Source: Myxococcales bacterium | Lineage (GTDB): Bacteria > Myxococcota_A > Polyangia > Haliangiales > Haliangiaceae | Length of the DNA stretch: 64,000 bases | Assembly (NCBI GenBank): GCA_016716835.1 | Contig: JADJUW010000001.1 | Location: forward strand, 620,001-684,000 | Direction: 5' to 3' | Part shown: positions 10,708 through 19,828 of the stretch, in pieces | Layout: each line of letters begins with the position of its first letter | How positions within the stretch are numbered: position 1 is the first letter of the stretch | Notes under the pieces: generated by a model | The model's input: the letters and a program-made list of their open reading frames with translations, nothing else | Databases searched by the model: none | Told to the model about the DNA's origin: nothing | Made by a program: the position numbers and the translations under genes

Positions 10708-13695
10708 ATGCACGACGCGACTTGGTTGCTAGTTAAGTCTTTCTCTAGATTGGTGATTTCAACGTTGGCATTGAGTGCCGCGTGCACGTCGCTGCCGCCG
10801 CTGGTTGTCGACGGGACGTGCGGCAACGGCGTGGTGGATCGAGGTGAGCAGTGCGATCCAGGGCGGCTGCAGGCCTCAAGCGAGGAGTGCAATGCCACGT
10901 GCTTGCTTAGGTGTAGCGTAGCCAGCGGCGATGAACGGTCATGTCCAGCCGAGACCGCGCTGGCATGTGTCGTAACCGATAGTGAGGGCAACGGTTTCTG
11001 CGCGGCACCGTCCGGAAGCTTTGCCCCCTTTGAATTGCTTTCGTCAGATGCCGAGTTCGAGGTGGCCAACGTCTTTGGCGATTACCGGTCGGAGCTGGTG
11101 CTCTACGATAACAACAGCATCGAAATCCGTAGCAACATTCGCTTCGCCGAGAACTCAGCGACTGAACTCATCTCGCGCGATGAATCCTTTGTCTCTCCGA
11201 TCGGTCGCGTCGTGGTCGCCAACATCGACAACGACGAGTTCGCCGACCTGCTGGTAGCGTCGAGCAGCGGTTTGCATGTCTTTGCGGCTAAGGCGGGTGC
11301 AGATGGCGGCGCGAGCAGCTTAGCGCCATCGCCATTTGCTTACGGCGAACTCGCGCAGCCGGCACCTGTGTACGCGCTAGCGTCTGTGGGTGATGTGCCG
11401 AGTCGCCAGCTCTATCAGATTCGATTTGAAGACGAGCTGCTGTCGGCGTCAACCGTTGCCGCGCCGCGAGAAGAAGCACTCCATGCGACGGTGCCGTTTT
11501 CAAGAACTCAACGACCAGATTGCTTCTCGACGCGGGCGGCCAAGTTAATCACCAATGGTGCGAACACCATCGAACAAGACGTGGCGTTTACGTTATTTCG
11601 TCAAACTCTCGACGAAAATCCAGCGTGTACCTCTGAAGATACGCCGGGTGTGACCAGCGTTGCTGAGAAGAGCATTTTCTTAGTGAAGCGCGCCGGCCTA
11701 AGTCATTCCGTTGAGCTGCGCACGCTGGCGCCGGTTCGTGGCTTAGACTTGCTATCCACATCGGCCACGCTTCGCCTTACCAGCCGACCGACGACCTATC
11801 AAATCGATACCGCTGAACTAAATTTGCCCCCCGCATGTGAGCGATGGCTCGGCGTGACGAGCATATTTGTCGAAGATGCAGGCCCGCCTCGCCTTGGGCT
11901 AGCCACGGTTTCCCTTGCAGACCTTGATCCAAACGCCAAGTCCTGCAGCGTCGATTCGAACGGTCCATTGCCCGGAGGTACCCTCGTCACCGACTTTTTT
12001 AGAGAATTGCTGTCGCCCGACGGCGAGGCATTCTGCACGCCTGCGGGCCAAGGGGATGCGTTAAGCCGCTGCGAGTTTGATGACCTCCAAATCTTCTATA
12101 CCGGAGAATGCGAGGCAAAGTGGTGGCCGAAACTGACGGTCTTGGCCCTCCGCAAGCATGAGTTGTTTCGCTTTGACACCAGCTCCTGTGACTCACCAGA
12201 TTTGATTCAGACGGATCGGGTGACGCTCGGGTCTGGCGATTGGGCGCAAAGTCTAGCGTATGATTTTAACCATGATGGCGTAAATGACTACCTAGGCCGC
12301 ATTACTGACGATGACGATATTGAAGTCATGCGCAGTAACCCCAGCCTGCCAGGCACCTTTGTCTACGACGTCGTGGACACGCGCGATGTCGTGACCCACT
12401 TCGTGGTCGCCGATTTCGACGGCGATGGGCTCGACGATCTGGCGTACGTTGAGCGTGCGGCCGACGGCCTTGGCGCCGAGGTTTTCGCGGCCTACGGTGA
12501 TGGGACCACGTGGAGCACGCCGCAGTTTCTAGCCTCGTTTGCGGAGATTATCTCGCTTGACGCCGCGGTGCTAGGAGTCTCGCCGGCGGGCGGGCTCATT
12601 GACGGTGCAGCCGAATTGGTCGTTGCCGGTCGCCGAGAAGGTACCACTCCAGAGGCGTCACTCTATATTTTCCAAGGCGGCGCGACGAGGTTTATGTCGG
12701 CGCCGGTGATGGTGATGAGCGAAATGACCGAAAACGAAAATGGGGACCAACCTGTGCCGGTGCCCACTCCCTTTAAAGTGCGCGCCGTTACGCGGGCGGT
12801 CGTTGGCGATTTCGTTGGCGTAGCGACCAACGAGCGCTACGCCGATGTCCTGCTGATCGCTGCTGATGCAGACGACTCTCCAGACGCCGAAGGTCAAGCT
12901 AAAGTCGCCAAGCCATTTCTAGCGGCGGGGCAGGGAGGTGGGGGGCTTTCCGCCGCGCTCCCCGTCGACCTAGGAGATGTCGACCTGGGCAACTTTGGCG
13001 TTGAAGAGGCAAACTGGACTGCCGCGGCGGGCGACGGCAGCGACAAGCTAGTTGGTATCGATGCCGACCCCGAAGCCGCGAATACGCCCGGCGCGGCGGC
13101 ACACCAAGACCTCGTCCAGATGAGCCTCACAATCCCTCCAGGCGGCGCAAGCTACAGCGTGGATGCACCCGCCTTCGTTTCTTATGAAACCTCCGAGTAC
13201 TATGGCAGGCCGCTTCGCCTGACGGCGACGGAATATGCCGGTACCTTTGCCGGTGTCGTCGGCACGTTCTTCTTACCGGGAGGCGCGACCGGAGGGGGGC
13301 CGGCATATCGCTTAGTTTGGTGGGGCGCCCAATTTGTCAGCGCCAACGACGACCAAGGTGTCGTCATCGGTGGCGGCGACATCGCGCCGTGTTTTGACGC
13401 AACTGCCATCGATATTGATGCCAAGCCGCCCATGGATCTCGCGGTCGTTTGCGCCGCGGGCATCTATGGCTATGTCGGAGGTGCCGCAACTGATCCGGTA
13501 ACGCTCCTGCAACTGCCAAGCGTTGGCTTTGACACGCAAAGCCGCATGCGCGCAGGCGACATCGACGGCAATGGGGTGGCAGACTTGGTCGTCGTGGACT
13601 CTACCAAGCGCGTGTGGGTGCTGCTGCAAAAAACCATAACCCAAGCCGATCGCGCGTGCGCGACCGGTGAGCTGAGCGGAGACGTATGCGAGTAA
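10708..13695 (+). CDS. Large secreted lipoprotein with FG-GAP/VCBS-type repeats
   Basis: This 995-residue protein has a signal peptide ending in lipobox LSAAC (Cys 26). Next comes a Cys-rich module of the myxobacterial type (CGNGVVDRGEQCDPG), then repeated Asp-rich calcium-loop segments (VANIDNDEFADLLVA, DFDGDGLDDLAYV, DIDGNGVADLVVV) typical of FG-GAP/VCBS beta-propellers. It is probably an outer-membrane-anchored surface protein of unknown ligand. The strongest ribosome binding site (GAGGAGG, 10679-10685) faces a GTG at 10691 in another frame, so the start is not certain. It overlaps the next gene by 10 bases. Confidence 0.75.
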   Translation: MHDATWLLVKSFSRLVISTLALSAACTSLPPLVVDGTCGNGVVDRGEQCDPGRLQASSEECNATCLLRCSVASGDERSCPAETALACVVTDSEGNGFCAAPSGSFAPFELLSSDAEFEVANVFGDYRSELVLYDNNSIEIRSNIRFAENSATELISRDESFVSPIGRVVVANIDNDEFADLLVASSSGLHVFAAKAGADGGASSLAPSPFAYGELAQPAPVYALASVGDVPSRQLYQIRFEDELLSASTVAAPREEALHATVPFSRTQRPDCFSTRAAKLITNGANTIEQDVAFTLFRQTLDENPACTSEDTPGVTSVAEKSIFLVKRAGLSHSVELRTLAPVRGLDLLSTSATLRLTSRPTTYQIDTAELNLPPACERWLGVTSIFVEDAGPPRLGLATVSLADLDPNAKSCSVDSNGPLPGGTLVTDFFRELLSPDGEAFCTPAGQGDALSRCEFDDLQIFYTGECEAKWWPKLTVLALRKHELFRFDTSSCDSPDLIQTDRVTLGSGDWAQSLAYDFNHDGVNDYLGRITDDDDIEVMRSNPSLPGTFVYDVVDTRDVVTHFVVADFDGDGLDDLAYVERAADGLGAEVFAAYGDGTTWSTPQFLASFAEIISLDAAVLGVSPAGGLIDGAAELVVAGRREGTTPEASLYIFQGGATRFMSAPVMVMSEMTENENGDQPVPVPTPFKVRAVTRAVVGDFVGVATNERYADVLLIAADADDSPDAEGQAKVAKPFLAAGQGGGGLSAALPVDLGDVDLGNFGVEEANWTAAAGDGSDKLVGIDADPEAANTPGAAAHQDLVQMSLTIPPGGASYSVDAPAFVSYETSEYYGRPLRLTATEYAGTFAGVVGTFFLPGGATGGGPAYRLVWWGAQFVSANDDQGVVIGGGDIAPCFDATAIDIDAKPPMDLAVVCAAGIYGYVGGAATDPVTLLQLPSVGFDTQSRMRAGDIDGNGVADLVVVDSTKRVWVLLQKTITQADRACATGELSGDVCE

Positions 13696-14861
13696 ACGCC
13701 GGGTTGCTGATAATAGCGTGGTTGCTGCAGTGGTCAGCCACGCCCGCCCTCGCCGACCAGCGCGCCGCCTCAGAGCAAAAATTTCGCGCCGGCCAAAAGG
13801 CCTTCGAGATCGGCGACTACACCGTCGCGGCGCAAGCCTTCGAAGAGTCGTACGCGTTGCTGCCGCTCCCCGCAATTCGGTTCTCGCTCGCCCAGGCATT
13901 CAGGCTGCAGTACTATCAAGACAAGGTCGCCTGGCGCGCGGCGGCCGCAGCGATGCTCTATCGTCAATACGTCGACGAAGTAAAGACGGGCGCACGAGTG
14001 CCAGATGCCACCCAGTGGCTTGGCGAGCTCGAGCCGATCGTCTCGGTCATGACGCCTGCACAACGTCAGCGCCCGAGCGAGGAGAAGCGAACCACGGTGG
14101 TCGTGTACGCGACCGCCGCCGACGCGAAGATCAAGTGGGACGGCGCGTTGTATCCCTCGCCCTTGACTAAGGTGGTGGCACCCGGCTCATATGATGTGGA
14201 GGTGCTGGCCGATGGGTATTTTTCGCAGACCGAAAAAGTTGTGGCCCTTGAGGGCGCGTTAACCACCAAGGAGGTGCTGTTGCGCGCGATGCCCGCGAGG
14301 CTGACCGTGCCCAAGACGAGCGGGCTTGTAGTTAAGATTGATGGACGTCGCACCGAGACGCCTAGCGGGGTAGCGCTCATGGCCGCGGGATCACACGTCG
14401 TGGTGCTGTCACGCCCTGGCCGAAATCCGCGCGTGCTTGAGCTCAACGTTGCGCGCGATGAGCTTGTCGATGCAAGCCAGCCGCTCTCCGTCTCGACCAA
14501 GCGCCGATGGGCGAAGGGGCTGTTTTGGACCAGCGGCGCCGTCGCGGTGGGTGGAGGTGTCTTGGCCGCGTTAGCGCTCTATCACGACGATCGCGCCGAT
14601 ACGCTGCATCGTACGAGCGAAACGGTTGGCCTTACGTTGCCGCAAGCCGCGGCCTACGAAGACCATCGGACCAAGCGCGACCGCTTTCGCCAATGGGGCT
14701 TGGTAAGCGGCGGCGTCGCGGTCGCAACCGTCGGCATCGCCTCGTTGCTCTATTTCAAGGACCACGCGCAGCCCGAGCCGTCCAGCAGCGCCATCGCGCC
14801 AAGCGTAGTGCCCGTCATCGAGAGCGATCTTATCGGGATTTCGTGGACGGGCAGCTACTAG
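13686..14861 (+). CDS. Secreted/membrane TPR-PEGA domain protein
   Basis: This 391-residue protein has a signal peptide (about 1-23). A TPR-like segment follows at about 27-60 (KFRAGQKAFEIGDYTVAAQAF), then a PEGA-like domain at about 135-190 (VVAPGSYDVEVLADGYFSQT) and a second related beta module. Two hydrophobic helices lie near 275-297 and 335-357. Such proteins are frequent in Myxococcota next to kinases and are thought to act at the cell envelope; no specific function is known. It overlaps the upstream lipoprotein gene by 10 bases, so the two are co-transcribed and may work together. Confidence 0.7.
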   Translation: MRVNAGLLIIAWLLQWSATPALADQRAASEQKFRAGQKAFEIGDYTVAAQAFEESYALLPLPAIRFSLAQAFRLQYYQDKVAWRAAAAAMLYRQYVDEVKTGARVPDATQWLGELEPIVSVMTPAQRQRPSEEKRTTVVVYATAADAKIKWDGALYPSPLTKVVAPGSYDVEVLADGYFSQTEKVVALEGALTTKEVLLRAMPARLTVPKTSGLVVKIDGRRTETPSGVALMAAGSHVVVLSRPGRNPRVLELNVARDELVDASQPLSVSTKRRWAKGLFWTSGAVAVGGGVLAALALYHDDRADTLHRTSETVGLTLPQAAAYEDHRTKRDRFRQWGLVSGGVAVATVGIASLLYFKDHAQPEPSSSAIAPSVVPVIESDLIGISWTGSY

Positions 14862-14929
14862 CCTAAGGCGGCTAAATAAGTCGTCGACCTGGGTGGCGAT
14901 TACAAGGCTAAACCTATAGGTTCGCGGCC

Positions 14930-15322
14930 ATGAGCCAAGCGTCCTCAAAGCTGACGAAGGTCGCGACGACCATGACGTTCGACAAGTTTTGGGGATGGCT
15001 GCAACGCCATACCAACTGCATCCGTCGCGCAGGTACGGGTGATTCGGTTTTGTTTGATCACGATGAATTTCATTGGAACGTCGTTGCTGACGAAGAAAAC
15101 ACGTTTATCCTTCAGCTCGCCGTTGCCAAAGACCTTGTCGGCGAGCTGATCATTGTTCCTGCCGTCGTCGCTTACGTGCAGGTGGAGCCGTCTGAAGAGG
15201 CTGAGGGCGAGTGGACGTTTGAGTGCATCGCCGAGGCCGAAGACGGTCGCGATGTCGTTTATCACTTCCTGCTATCGCACGGGTATGAAGACGAAGACCA
15301 TGAAGAACGATGGTCTCATTAG
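14930..15322 (+). CDS. Small acidic protein of unknown function
   Basis: This 130-residue protein is rich in Asp and Glu, especially in the last third (HGYEDEDHEERW). It has no signal peptide or membrane segment. A later start at ATG 14972 (MTFDKFWGWLQRHTNC) would give a more compact domain. I do not recognise a family. It lies alone between the PEGA gene and the rpsL promoter. Confidence 0.6.
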   Translation: MSQASSKLTKVATTMTFDKFWGWLQRHTNCIRRAGTGDSVLFDHDEFHWNVVADEENTFILQLAVAKDLVGELIIVPAVVAYVQVEPSEEAEGEWTFECIAEAEDGRDVVYHFLLSHGYEDEDHEERWSH

Positions 15323-15397
15323 TGCAATAATTTCAATAAGTTAAGATGTGTCCGATTGGGATCGTCGCCTAGCTGAACGCGTTTATGCGGGTCTCGC

Positions 15398-15425
15398 TTG
15401 ACTAACGACGTCATCTCCCTAGAAT
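15398..15425 (+). promoter_or_regulatory. Sigma-70-type promoter of the str/S10 superoperon
   Basis: TTGACT (15398-15403) and TAGAAT (15420-15425) are separated by 16 bases, an excellent housekeeping promoter. Transcription would start near 15432, leaving about 30 bases before the rpsL ATG at 15463. The in-frame ATG at 15424 overlaps the -10 box and therefore cannot be the rpsL start. Confidence 0.75.
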
Positions 15426-15462
15426 GCGCCTCCCACGGGAACTCAAGGAAACGCGAAACGAC

Positions 15463-15843
15463 ATGCCAACCATTAATCAACTTGTTCGCAAGGGCCGCCA
15501 AAAAATCGCCGAGAAGACGGCCTCGCCCGCACTGAAATCATGCCCGCAAAAGCGCGGCGTTTGCACCCGTGTCTATACGACGACGCCTAAAAAGCCGAAT
15601 TCGGCCCTGCGCAAGGTCGCCCGCGTTCGCCTTAGCAACCGGATGGAAGTTACGTCCTACATCCCCGGCGAAGGTCACAACTTGCAAGAGCACTCGGTGG
15701 TGTTGATTCGCGGTGGCCGGGTTAAGGACCTGCCGGGCGTTCGCTACCACATCATTCGCGGCACGGCCGACACCACCGGCGTGCCGAACCGTAAACAAAG
15801 CCGTTCCAAGTACGGGACTAAGCGCCCTAAAGTCGCCAAGTAA
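15463..15843 (+). CDS. rpsL: 30S ribosomal protein S12
   Basis: S12 sits at the decoding centre of the 30S subunit and controls accuracy. The 126-residue protein begins MPTINQLVRKGRQK and carries TTPKKPNSALRK and GGRVKDLPGVRYH. The streptomycin-contact Lys residues are present, so no resistance allele is visible. The start at 15463 is chosen by homology and because the longer reading begins inside the promoter. It is the first gene of the operon, with rpsG 21 bases downstream. Confidence 0.97.
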   Translation: MPTINQLVRKGRQKIAEKTASPALKSCPQKRGVCTRVYTTTPKKPNSALRKVARVRLSNRMEVTSYIPGEGHNLQEHSVVLIRGGRVKDLPGVRYHIIRGTADTTGVPNRKQSRSKYGTKRPKVAK

Positions 15844-15864
15844 TCGCAGAGTAGAGAGGTTGCC

Positions 15865-16353
15865 ATGCCACGTAAAGGTGAAGTTCCCAAACGCCGCGTT
15901 CTCCCGGATCCAAAATTTACGGATTCGCCGATGGATTTGCGCCGCCGCATTACCAAGTTTATCAACGTCGTCATGTCTGACGGCAAGAAGTCGACCGCGG
16001 AGCAAATTGTCTACCGCGCCCTCGATCTAGTCGCGGAACGCGCCAAAGACGACCCCGTCAAGGTGTGGGAGCGAGCCCTCGGCAACGTACGCCCGCGCGT
16101 CGAAGTCAAGTCGCGTCGCGTCGGTGGCTCGACCTACCAGGTGCCCATCGACGTTCGCCCAGATCGTTCGACGGCCCTCGGCATGCGTTGGCTCGTCATT
16201 TTCGCGCGCAAGCGCAACGAGAAAACCATGGTTGAGCGGCTCGCCAGCGAAATTGTCGACGCCGCGCAAAATCGCGGCGAAGCCGTGAAGCGTCGCGAAG
16301 ACGTCCACAAGATGGCTGATTCGAACAAGGCGTTTGCTCACTACCGCTGGTAG
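15865..16353 (+). CDS. rpsG: 30S ribosomal protein S7
   Basis: S7 initiates assembly of the 30S head and contacts the E-site tRNA. The 162-residue protein begins MPRKGEVPKRRVLPDPK and has the conserved ARKRNEKTMVERLASE and AHYRW ending; it is slightly longer than the E. coli type. GAGAGGT lies upstream of ATG 15865. It stands in the normal rpsL-rpsG-fusA order. Confidence 0.97.
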   Translation: MPRKGEVPKRRVLPDPKFTDSPMDLRRRITKFINVVMSDGKKSTAEQIVYRALDLVAERAKDDPVKVWERALGNVRPRVEVKSRRVGGSTYQVPIDVRPDRSTALGMRWLVIFARKRNEKTMVERLASEIVDAAQNRGEAVKRREDVHKMADSNKAFAHYRW

Positions 16354-16426
16354 TTAGCCAGGCGCGTTGGCCCCCTACATTTGAGGCTCGGCAGGCGGCG
16401 CATGCCGAACCACCGAGCGACCCACC

Positions 16427-17392
16427 ATGCAGCCAATCGGTGCCATCCGCAATATCGGCATTCTCGCGCACATTGACGCTGGGAAAACCACGACGACCGA
16501 GCGAGTGCTTTTTTATGGCGGCGTGATCGAGCGGATGGGCGAGGTTCACGAAGGCTCGGCCTTTACCGATTGGATGGCGCTCGAGCAAGAGCGTGGCATC
16601 AGCATCACCTCGGCCTGCACGACCTTTCCTTGGCGCAATGCCGCGATCAACCTTATCGATACGCCAGGCCACGTCGATTTTACGTTCGAGGTCGAGCGTT
16701 CGCTGCGCGTCCTCGATGGCGCCGTTGTCGTGATCGACGCTCGGCGAGGCGTCGAGCCGCAAACCGAGACGGTTTGGCGGCAGGCCGATCGGTACGAGCT
16801 GCCGCGCATCGTCTTTGTCAATAAATGCGATCGCGTCGAGGACACCGCGCTTGCGGTCGCCTCGTTGCGCGAGCGCTTACGCGCCCGCCTGATCGTGCTG
16901 CAATTGCCGCACTACGCCGGCACGTCATTTTTAGGCGTCGTCGACCTCATCACGTTGACCTATCGAAGTTGGGATCAAGGCTCCAAGGGCATGCGCTTTG
17001 TCGATGGCCCCGTGCCCGTTGAACTCATCGAGGCATCGACCTCGGGGCGCGAGCAGCTTTGCGAGACGCTCAGCGAAATCGACGACCAATTCTTTGAGAC
17101 GTACATTGCCGGCTTGGTTGACGCCCACTCGCTCCATCGCGCAATCCGGCGCGCAACGCTGCGGCGCCTTGGGTGCCGGTGGTGTTTGGAGCGGCGCTCC
17201 GCAATCAGGGCATTCACAATCTGCTCGACGCCGTGGTCGAATACCTGCCAGATCCAAGCGAGCGCGCCACCGTGTCAGCCATCGTCCCGACCACGGGCGA
17301 GTTTGTCCAATGCGCGGCAACCCCAGAGGCGCCGCTGGCAGCCGTGGTTTTTAAGGTTGCCAACCTACCCGATGAACGCATCGCCTACGTGA
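16427..17392 (+). CDS. fusA: Elongation factor G, N-terminal segment (frameshifted)
   Basis: This is the GTPase half of EF-G, which drives ribosomal translocation. P-loop AHIDAGKTTTTE, switch I region, DTPGHVDF and the base-recognition motif NKCD are visible. NKCD is unusual: EF-G normally has NKMD. True coding ends near 17172. There 'gcgccttggg' needs one more C to read RRPWVPVVFGAALRNQG and join the next segment; the last 70 or so codons of this frame are out of phase. Joined length is about 687 residues, normal for EF-G. The sequence is more divergent than its ribosomal protein neighbours. Confidence 0.9.
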   Translation: MQPIGAIRNIGILAHIDAGKTTTTERVLFYGGVIERMGEVHEGSAFTDWMALEQERGISITSACTTFPWRNAAINLIDTPGHVDFTFEVERSLRVLDGAVVVIDARRGVEPQTETVWRQADRYELPRIVFVNKCDRVEDTALAVASLRERLRARLIVLQLPHYAGTSFLGVVDLITLTYRSWDQGSKGMRFVDGPVPVELIEASTSGREQLCETLSEIDDQFFETYIAGLVDAHSLHRAIRRATLRRLGCRWCLERRSAIRAFTICSTPWSNTCQIQASAPPCQPSSRPRASLSNARQPQRRRWQPWFLRLPTYPMNASPT

Positions 17393-18489
17393 GGGTTTAC
17401 GGCGGCGTCCTGCGCAAAGGCGATACCGTGCGCAACGCTGACCGCGACGCCAGCTTTAAGGTCGCGGCGCTGGTGCAAATGCACGCCAATCGTCGCGAGG
17501 CCATCAGTGAAATTCGCGCGGGGTCAATTGGCGCGCTCGTGGGCGAAGATGTCGCCTCAACGGGTGATACGTTGTGCGATCCAAATCACCTGATCCTGCT
17601 CGATCGAATCGCCGTCCCACAGTCAGTTATTGAGGTGGTCATGGAACCAGCGGCGGGGGCGGACATGCCGAGGTTGGTAATGGCGCTTGAGAAGCTAGCC
17701 GCGGAGGATCCGTCGATTCGCGTGGCCATCGATCAAGAAACCTCGCTGCCGCTCGTCTCTGGCATGGGCGAGTTGCACCTGGAAATTGCCAGCGAACGAC
17801 TGCGGCGCGAGTTTGGCCTAAACGTGCGCGTAAGCCGACCGCGGGTCGCCTTTCGCGAGACGATTACCCAGGCCGCGACGGCGGAGCGATCAATTGTCCG
17901 TCAGGTTGGGCCGGTCGGACAGTTTGGCCATGTTGTGCTGGCCGTCGAGCCCGCACGGAGGGGCGGTGGGTTCACTTTTGTGAACGATATTCAGTTTTCT
18001 GTTGTGCCAAGAGCATTTTTGCCAGCCATAGAGGAAGGCATCCACGACGCGCTGGACCGAGGCGTGCTGGCAGGCCACCTAGTAACTGACCTGGTGGTGC
18101 GGCTGGTTGGCGGCAGCAGCCATCCAGTTGACTCCGCCCCGGCCGCGTTCCGCCAGGCGGCGTATCAGGCCTGCCAGGAGGCCGTCCTGGCGGCCGGCCC
18201 AACAGTCATCGAACCGGTCATGTCGGTGCTGGTCGAAACACCCGATGATGCCGTCGGAGATGTGATCGGCGATTTGTACGCGAGACGTGGAAAGATCACT
18301 GGAATCTCCTCACAGACTGGTGTACAGACCGTCGCCTGCGTGGTGCCCCTGGCATCCATGCTCGGTTATGCGACCGAGTTACGGTCCAAAACCCGGGGTA
18401 GAGCCTCATTTTTAATGGAATTTAAAGAGTACCAACCTATTTCAACCACCGGCAAATCTGGGCTAGTTTCCCGCCCCCACAGCACCTAA
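17173..18489 (+). CDS. fusA: Elongation factor G, C-terminal segment (frameshifted)
   Basis: This carries EF-G domains II-V: the end of the G' region (VPVVFGAALRNQGIHNLLDAV), the beta-barrel domain II, SGMGELHLEIASERLRREF (domain III), domain IV and the C-terminal RGRASFLMEFKEY. The apparent ATG at 17173 arises only after the frame break and has no ribosome binding site. rpsJ follows 37 bases later, with no tuf gene between, although tuf is usual here. Confidence 0.9.
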   Translation: MPVVFGAALRNQGIHNLLDAVVEYLPDPSERATVSAIVPTTGEFVQCAATPEAPLAAVVFKVANLPDERIAYVRVYGGVLRKGDTVRNADRDASFKVAALVQMHANRREAISEIRAGSIGALVGEDVASTGDTLCDPNHLILLDRIAVPQSVIEVVMEPAAGADMPRLVMALEKLAAEDPSIRVAIDQETSLPLVSGMGELHLEIASERLRREFGLNVRVSRPRVAFRETITQAATAERSIVRQVGPVGQFGHVVLAVEPARRGGGFTFVNDIQFSVVPRAFLPAIEEGIHDALDRGVLAGHLVTDLVVRLVGGSSHPVDSAPAAFRQAAYQACQEAVLAAGPTVIEPVMSVLVETPDDAVGDVIGDLYARRGKITGISSQTGVQTVACVVPLASMLGYATELRSKTRGRASFLMEFKEYQPISTTGKSGLVSRPHST

Positions 18490-18526
18490 TTGTGGAAATC
18501 GACGCAACCAGACGGAAGTTAACAAT

Positions 18527-18832
18527 ATGAGCACGCCACGCATTCGAATTCGCCTTAAAGCCTACGATCATAAACTGCTTGATCAGTCGACCAAGGAGAT
18601 TGTTGATACCGCCTTGCGTACCAGCGCACGCGTCGCGGGGCCGATCCCCTTGCCAACGAAAATCAACAAGTATTGCGTGCTGCGGTCGCCTCACACCGAT
18701 AAGAAATCGCGCGAGCAATTCGAGATTCGCACGCATATGCGACTGATCGACATCCTCGAGCCAACGCAAGCCACGCTCGATGCGCTGATGAAGCTCGACC
18801 TGTCGGCAGGCGTGGACGTAGCGATCAAGTAG
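18527..18832 (+). CDS. rpsJ: 30S ribosomal protein S10
   Basis: S10 is a 30S head protein that also acts in Nus-dependent antitermination. The 101-residue protein has RIRIRLKAYDHKLLD and the loop PLPTKINKYCVLRSPHTDKKSREQFE. GGAAG precedes ATG 18527. The next gene is rplD after 27 bases; rplC, which normally follows rpsJ, is missing. Confidence 0.97.
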   Translation: MSTPRIRIRLKAYDHKLLDQSTKEIVDTALRTSARVAGPIPLPTKINKYCVLRSPHTDKKSREQFEIRTHMRLIDILEPTQATLDALMKLDLSAGVDVAIK

Positions 18833-18859
18833 CAGCCCGGGATAGAGCGGAGAATTATT

Positions 18860-19486
18860 ATGGCGACGATTGATGTGAAAAATATCGCAGGACAGAAGGT
18901 TGGCTCAATCAACTTGAGCGACGCTGTTTTTGCCGCTGAGATTAACGAGCACCTGCTGTGGGAAGTTGTCAAATGGCAACTTGCCAAGCGACGTTCGGGC
19001 ACGCACTCCACCAAGCGAATGAGTGAAGTCCGCGGTTCGTCGATCAAGCCTTACAAGCAAAAAGGCACCGGCCAGGCGCGACAAGGTAGCTTCCAGGCGC
19101 CGCAATTCGTCGGCGGCGGTAGCGTGTTCGGGCCGAAGCCGCGCAGCTACGAGTACAAGATGCCCAAGAAGGCCAAGCGCCTCGCCTTGTGCTCCGCGCT
19201 CTCCTTGCGCGCCAATGAAAAGAAGTTGATCGTGCTCGATAAGTTCGAGACCGCCGGTAAAACCAAAGAAGTCGCCACCGCGCTCGCCAAGCTCGGCGCT
19301 GACCGCAAGGCGCTCATTGTCGATCAAGGCGACAACGATATGCTCGCGCGCGGCGCGCGCAACCTCGAGGGTGCCAAGTGGCTCTCCGTCGACGGGATCA
19401 ATGTCTACGACATCCTTCGCCACGACACGCTCATTATGACCAGCGAAGCGATGAAAAATCTGGAGGCGGCGCTCGGCGCCGAGTAG
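18860..19486 (+). CDS. rplD: 50S ribosomal protein L4
   Basis: L4 lines the peptide exit tunnel and in enterobacteria autoregulates the S10 operon. The 208-residue protein includes RRSGTHSTKRMSEVRGSS, PYKQKGTGQARQGS and FGPKPRSYEYKMPKKAK, the tunnel-constriction loop. GAGCGGAGA precedes ATG 18860. No rplC lies upstream, which is the notable break in operon order. Confidence 0.96.
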   Translation: MATIDVKNIAGQKVGSINLSDAVFAAEINEHLLWEVVKWQLAKRRSGTHSTKRMSEVRGSSIKPYKQKGTGQARQGSFQAPQFVGGGSVFGPKPRSYEYKMPKKAKRLALCSALSLRANEKKLIVLDKFETAGKTKEVATALAKLGADRKALIVDQGDNDMLARGARNLEGAKWLSVDGINVYDILRHDTLIMTSEAMKNLEAALGAE

Positions 19487-19493
19487 TGCAATC

Positions 19494-19823
19494 ATGCGTG
19501 CAGCCCAACTAATCATTAAACGCCCTCTGCTGACCGAGAAGAGCGCGCGCTTGCGCGAAACCGGCGGCGCGGCCACGGCGCCGGCCGAAGGCGAAGCGTT
19601 TCGCCAGAAATTCGTGTTTGAAGTGGCGCGCGACGCCAACAAGATCGAGATTCGCCAGGCGATTCAGTCACTGTTCAACGTCACCGTTACTAATGTTCAT
19701 ACGTTGATCACGCGTGGCAAAGAGAAGCGCGTCGGCCGATTTGCGGGACGTCAGCCTTCGCAAAAAAAGGCGGTCGTCACATTGAAGGCCGGCGAGTCCA
19801 TTGAATTTTTTGAGGGAGTCTAA
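19494..19823 (+). CDS. rplW: 50S ribosomal protein L23
   Basis: L23 surrounds the exit tunnel and docks trigger factor and SRP. The 109-residue protein starts MRAAQLIIKRPLLTEKSARL and contains FEVARDANKIEIRQAIQSLF. An Ala/Gly insert (about 22-38) lengthens the first loop. It lies between rplD and rplB with spacings of 7 and 5 bases. Confidence 0.95.
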   Translation: MRAAQLIIKRPLLTEKSARLRETGGAATAPAEGEAFRQKFVFEVARDANKIEIRQAIQSLFNVTVTNVHTLITRGKEKRVGRFAGRQPSQKKAVVTLKAGESIEFFEGV

Positions 19824-19828
19824 CGACC

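Noticed and set aside
14862..14929. Possible small RNA or tRNA between the PEGA gene and the acidic protein
   Set aside because: No cloverleaf or conserved tRNA arm can be drawn; only a short weak hairpin is seen.
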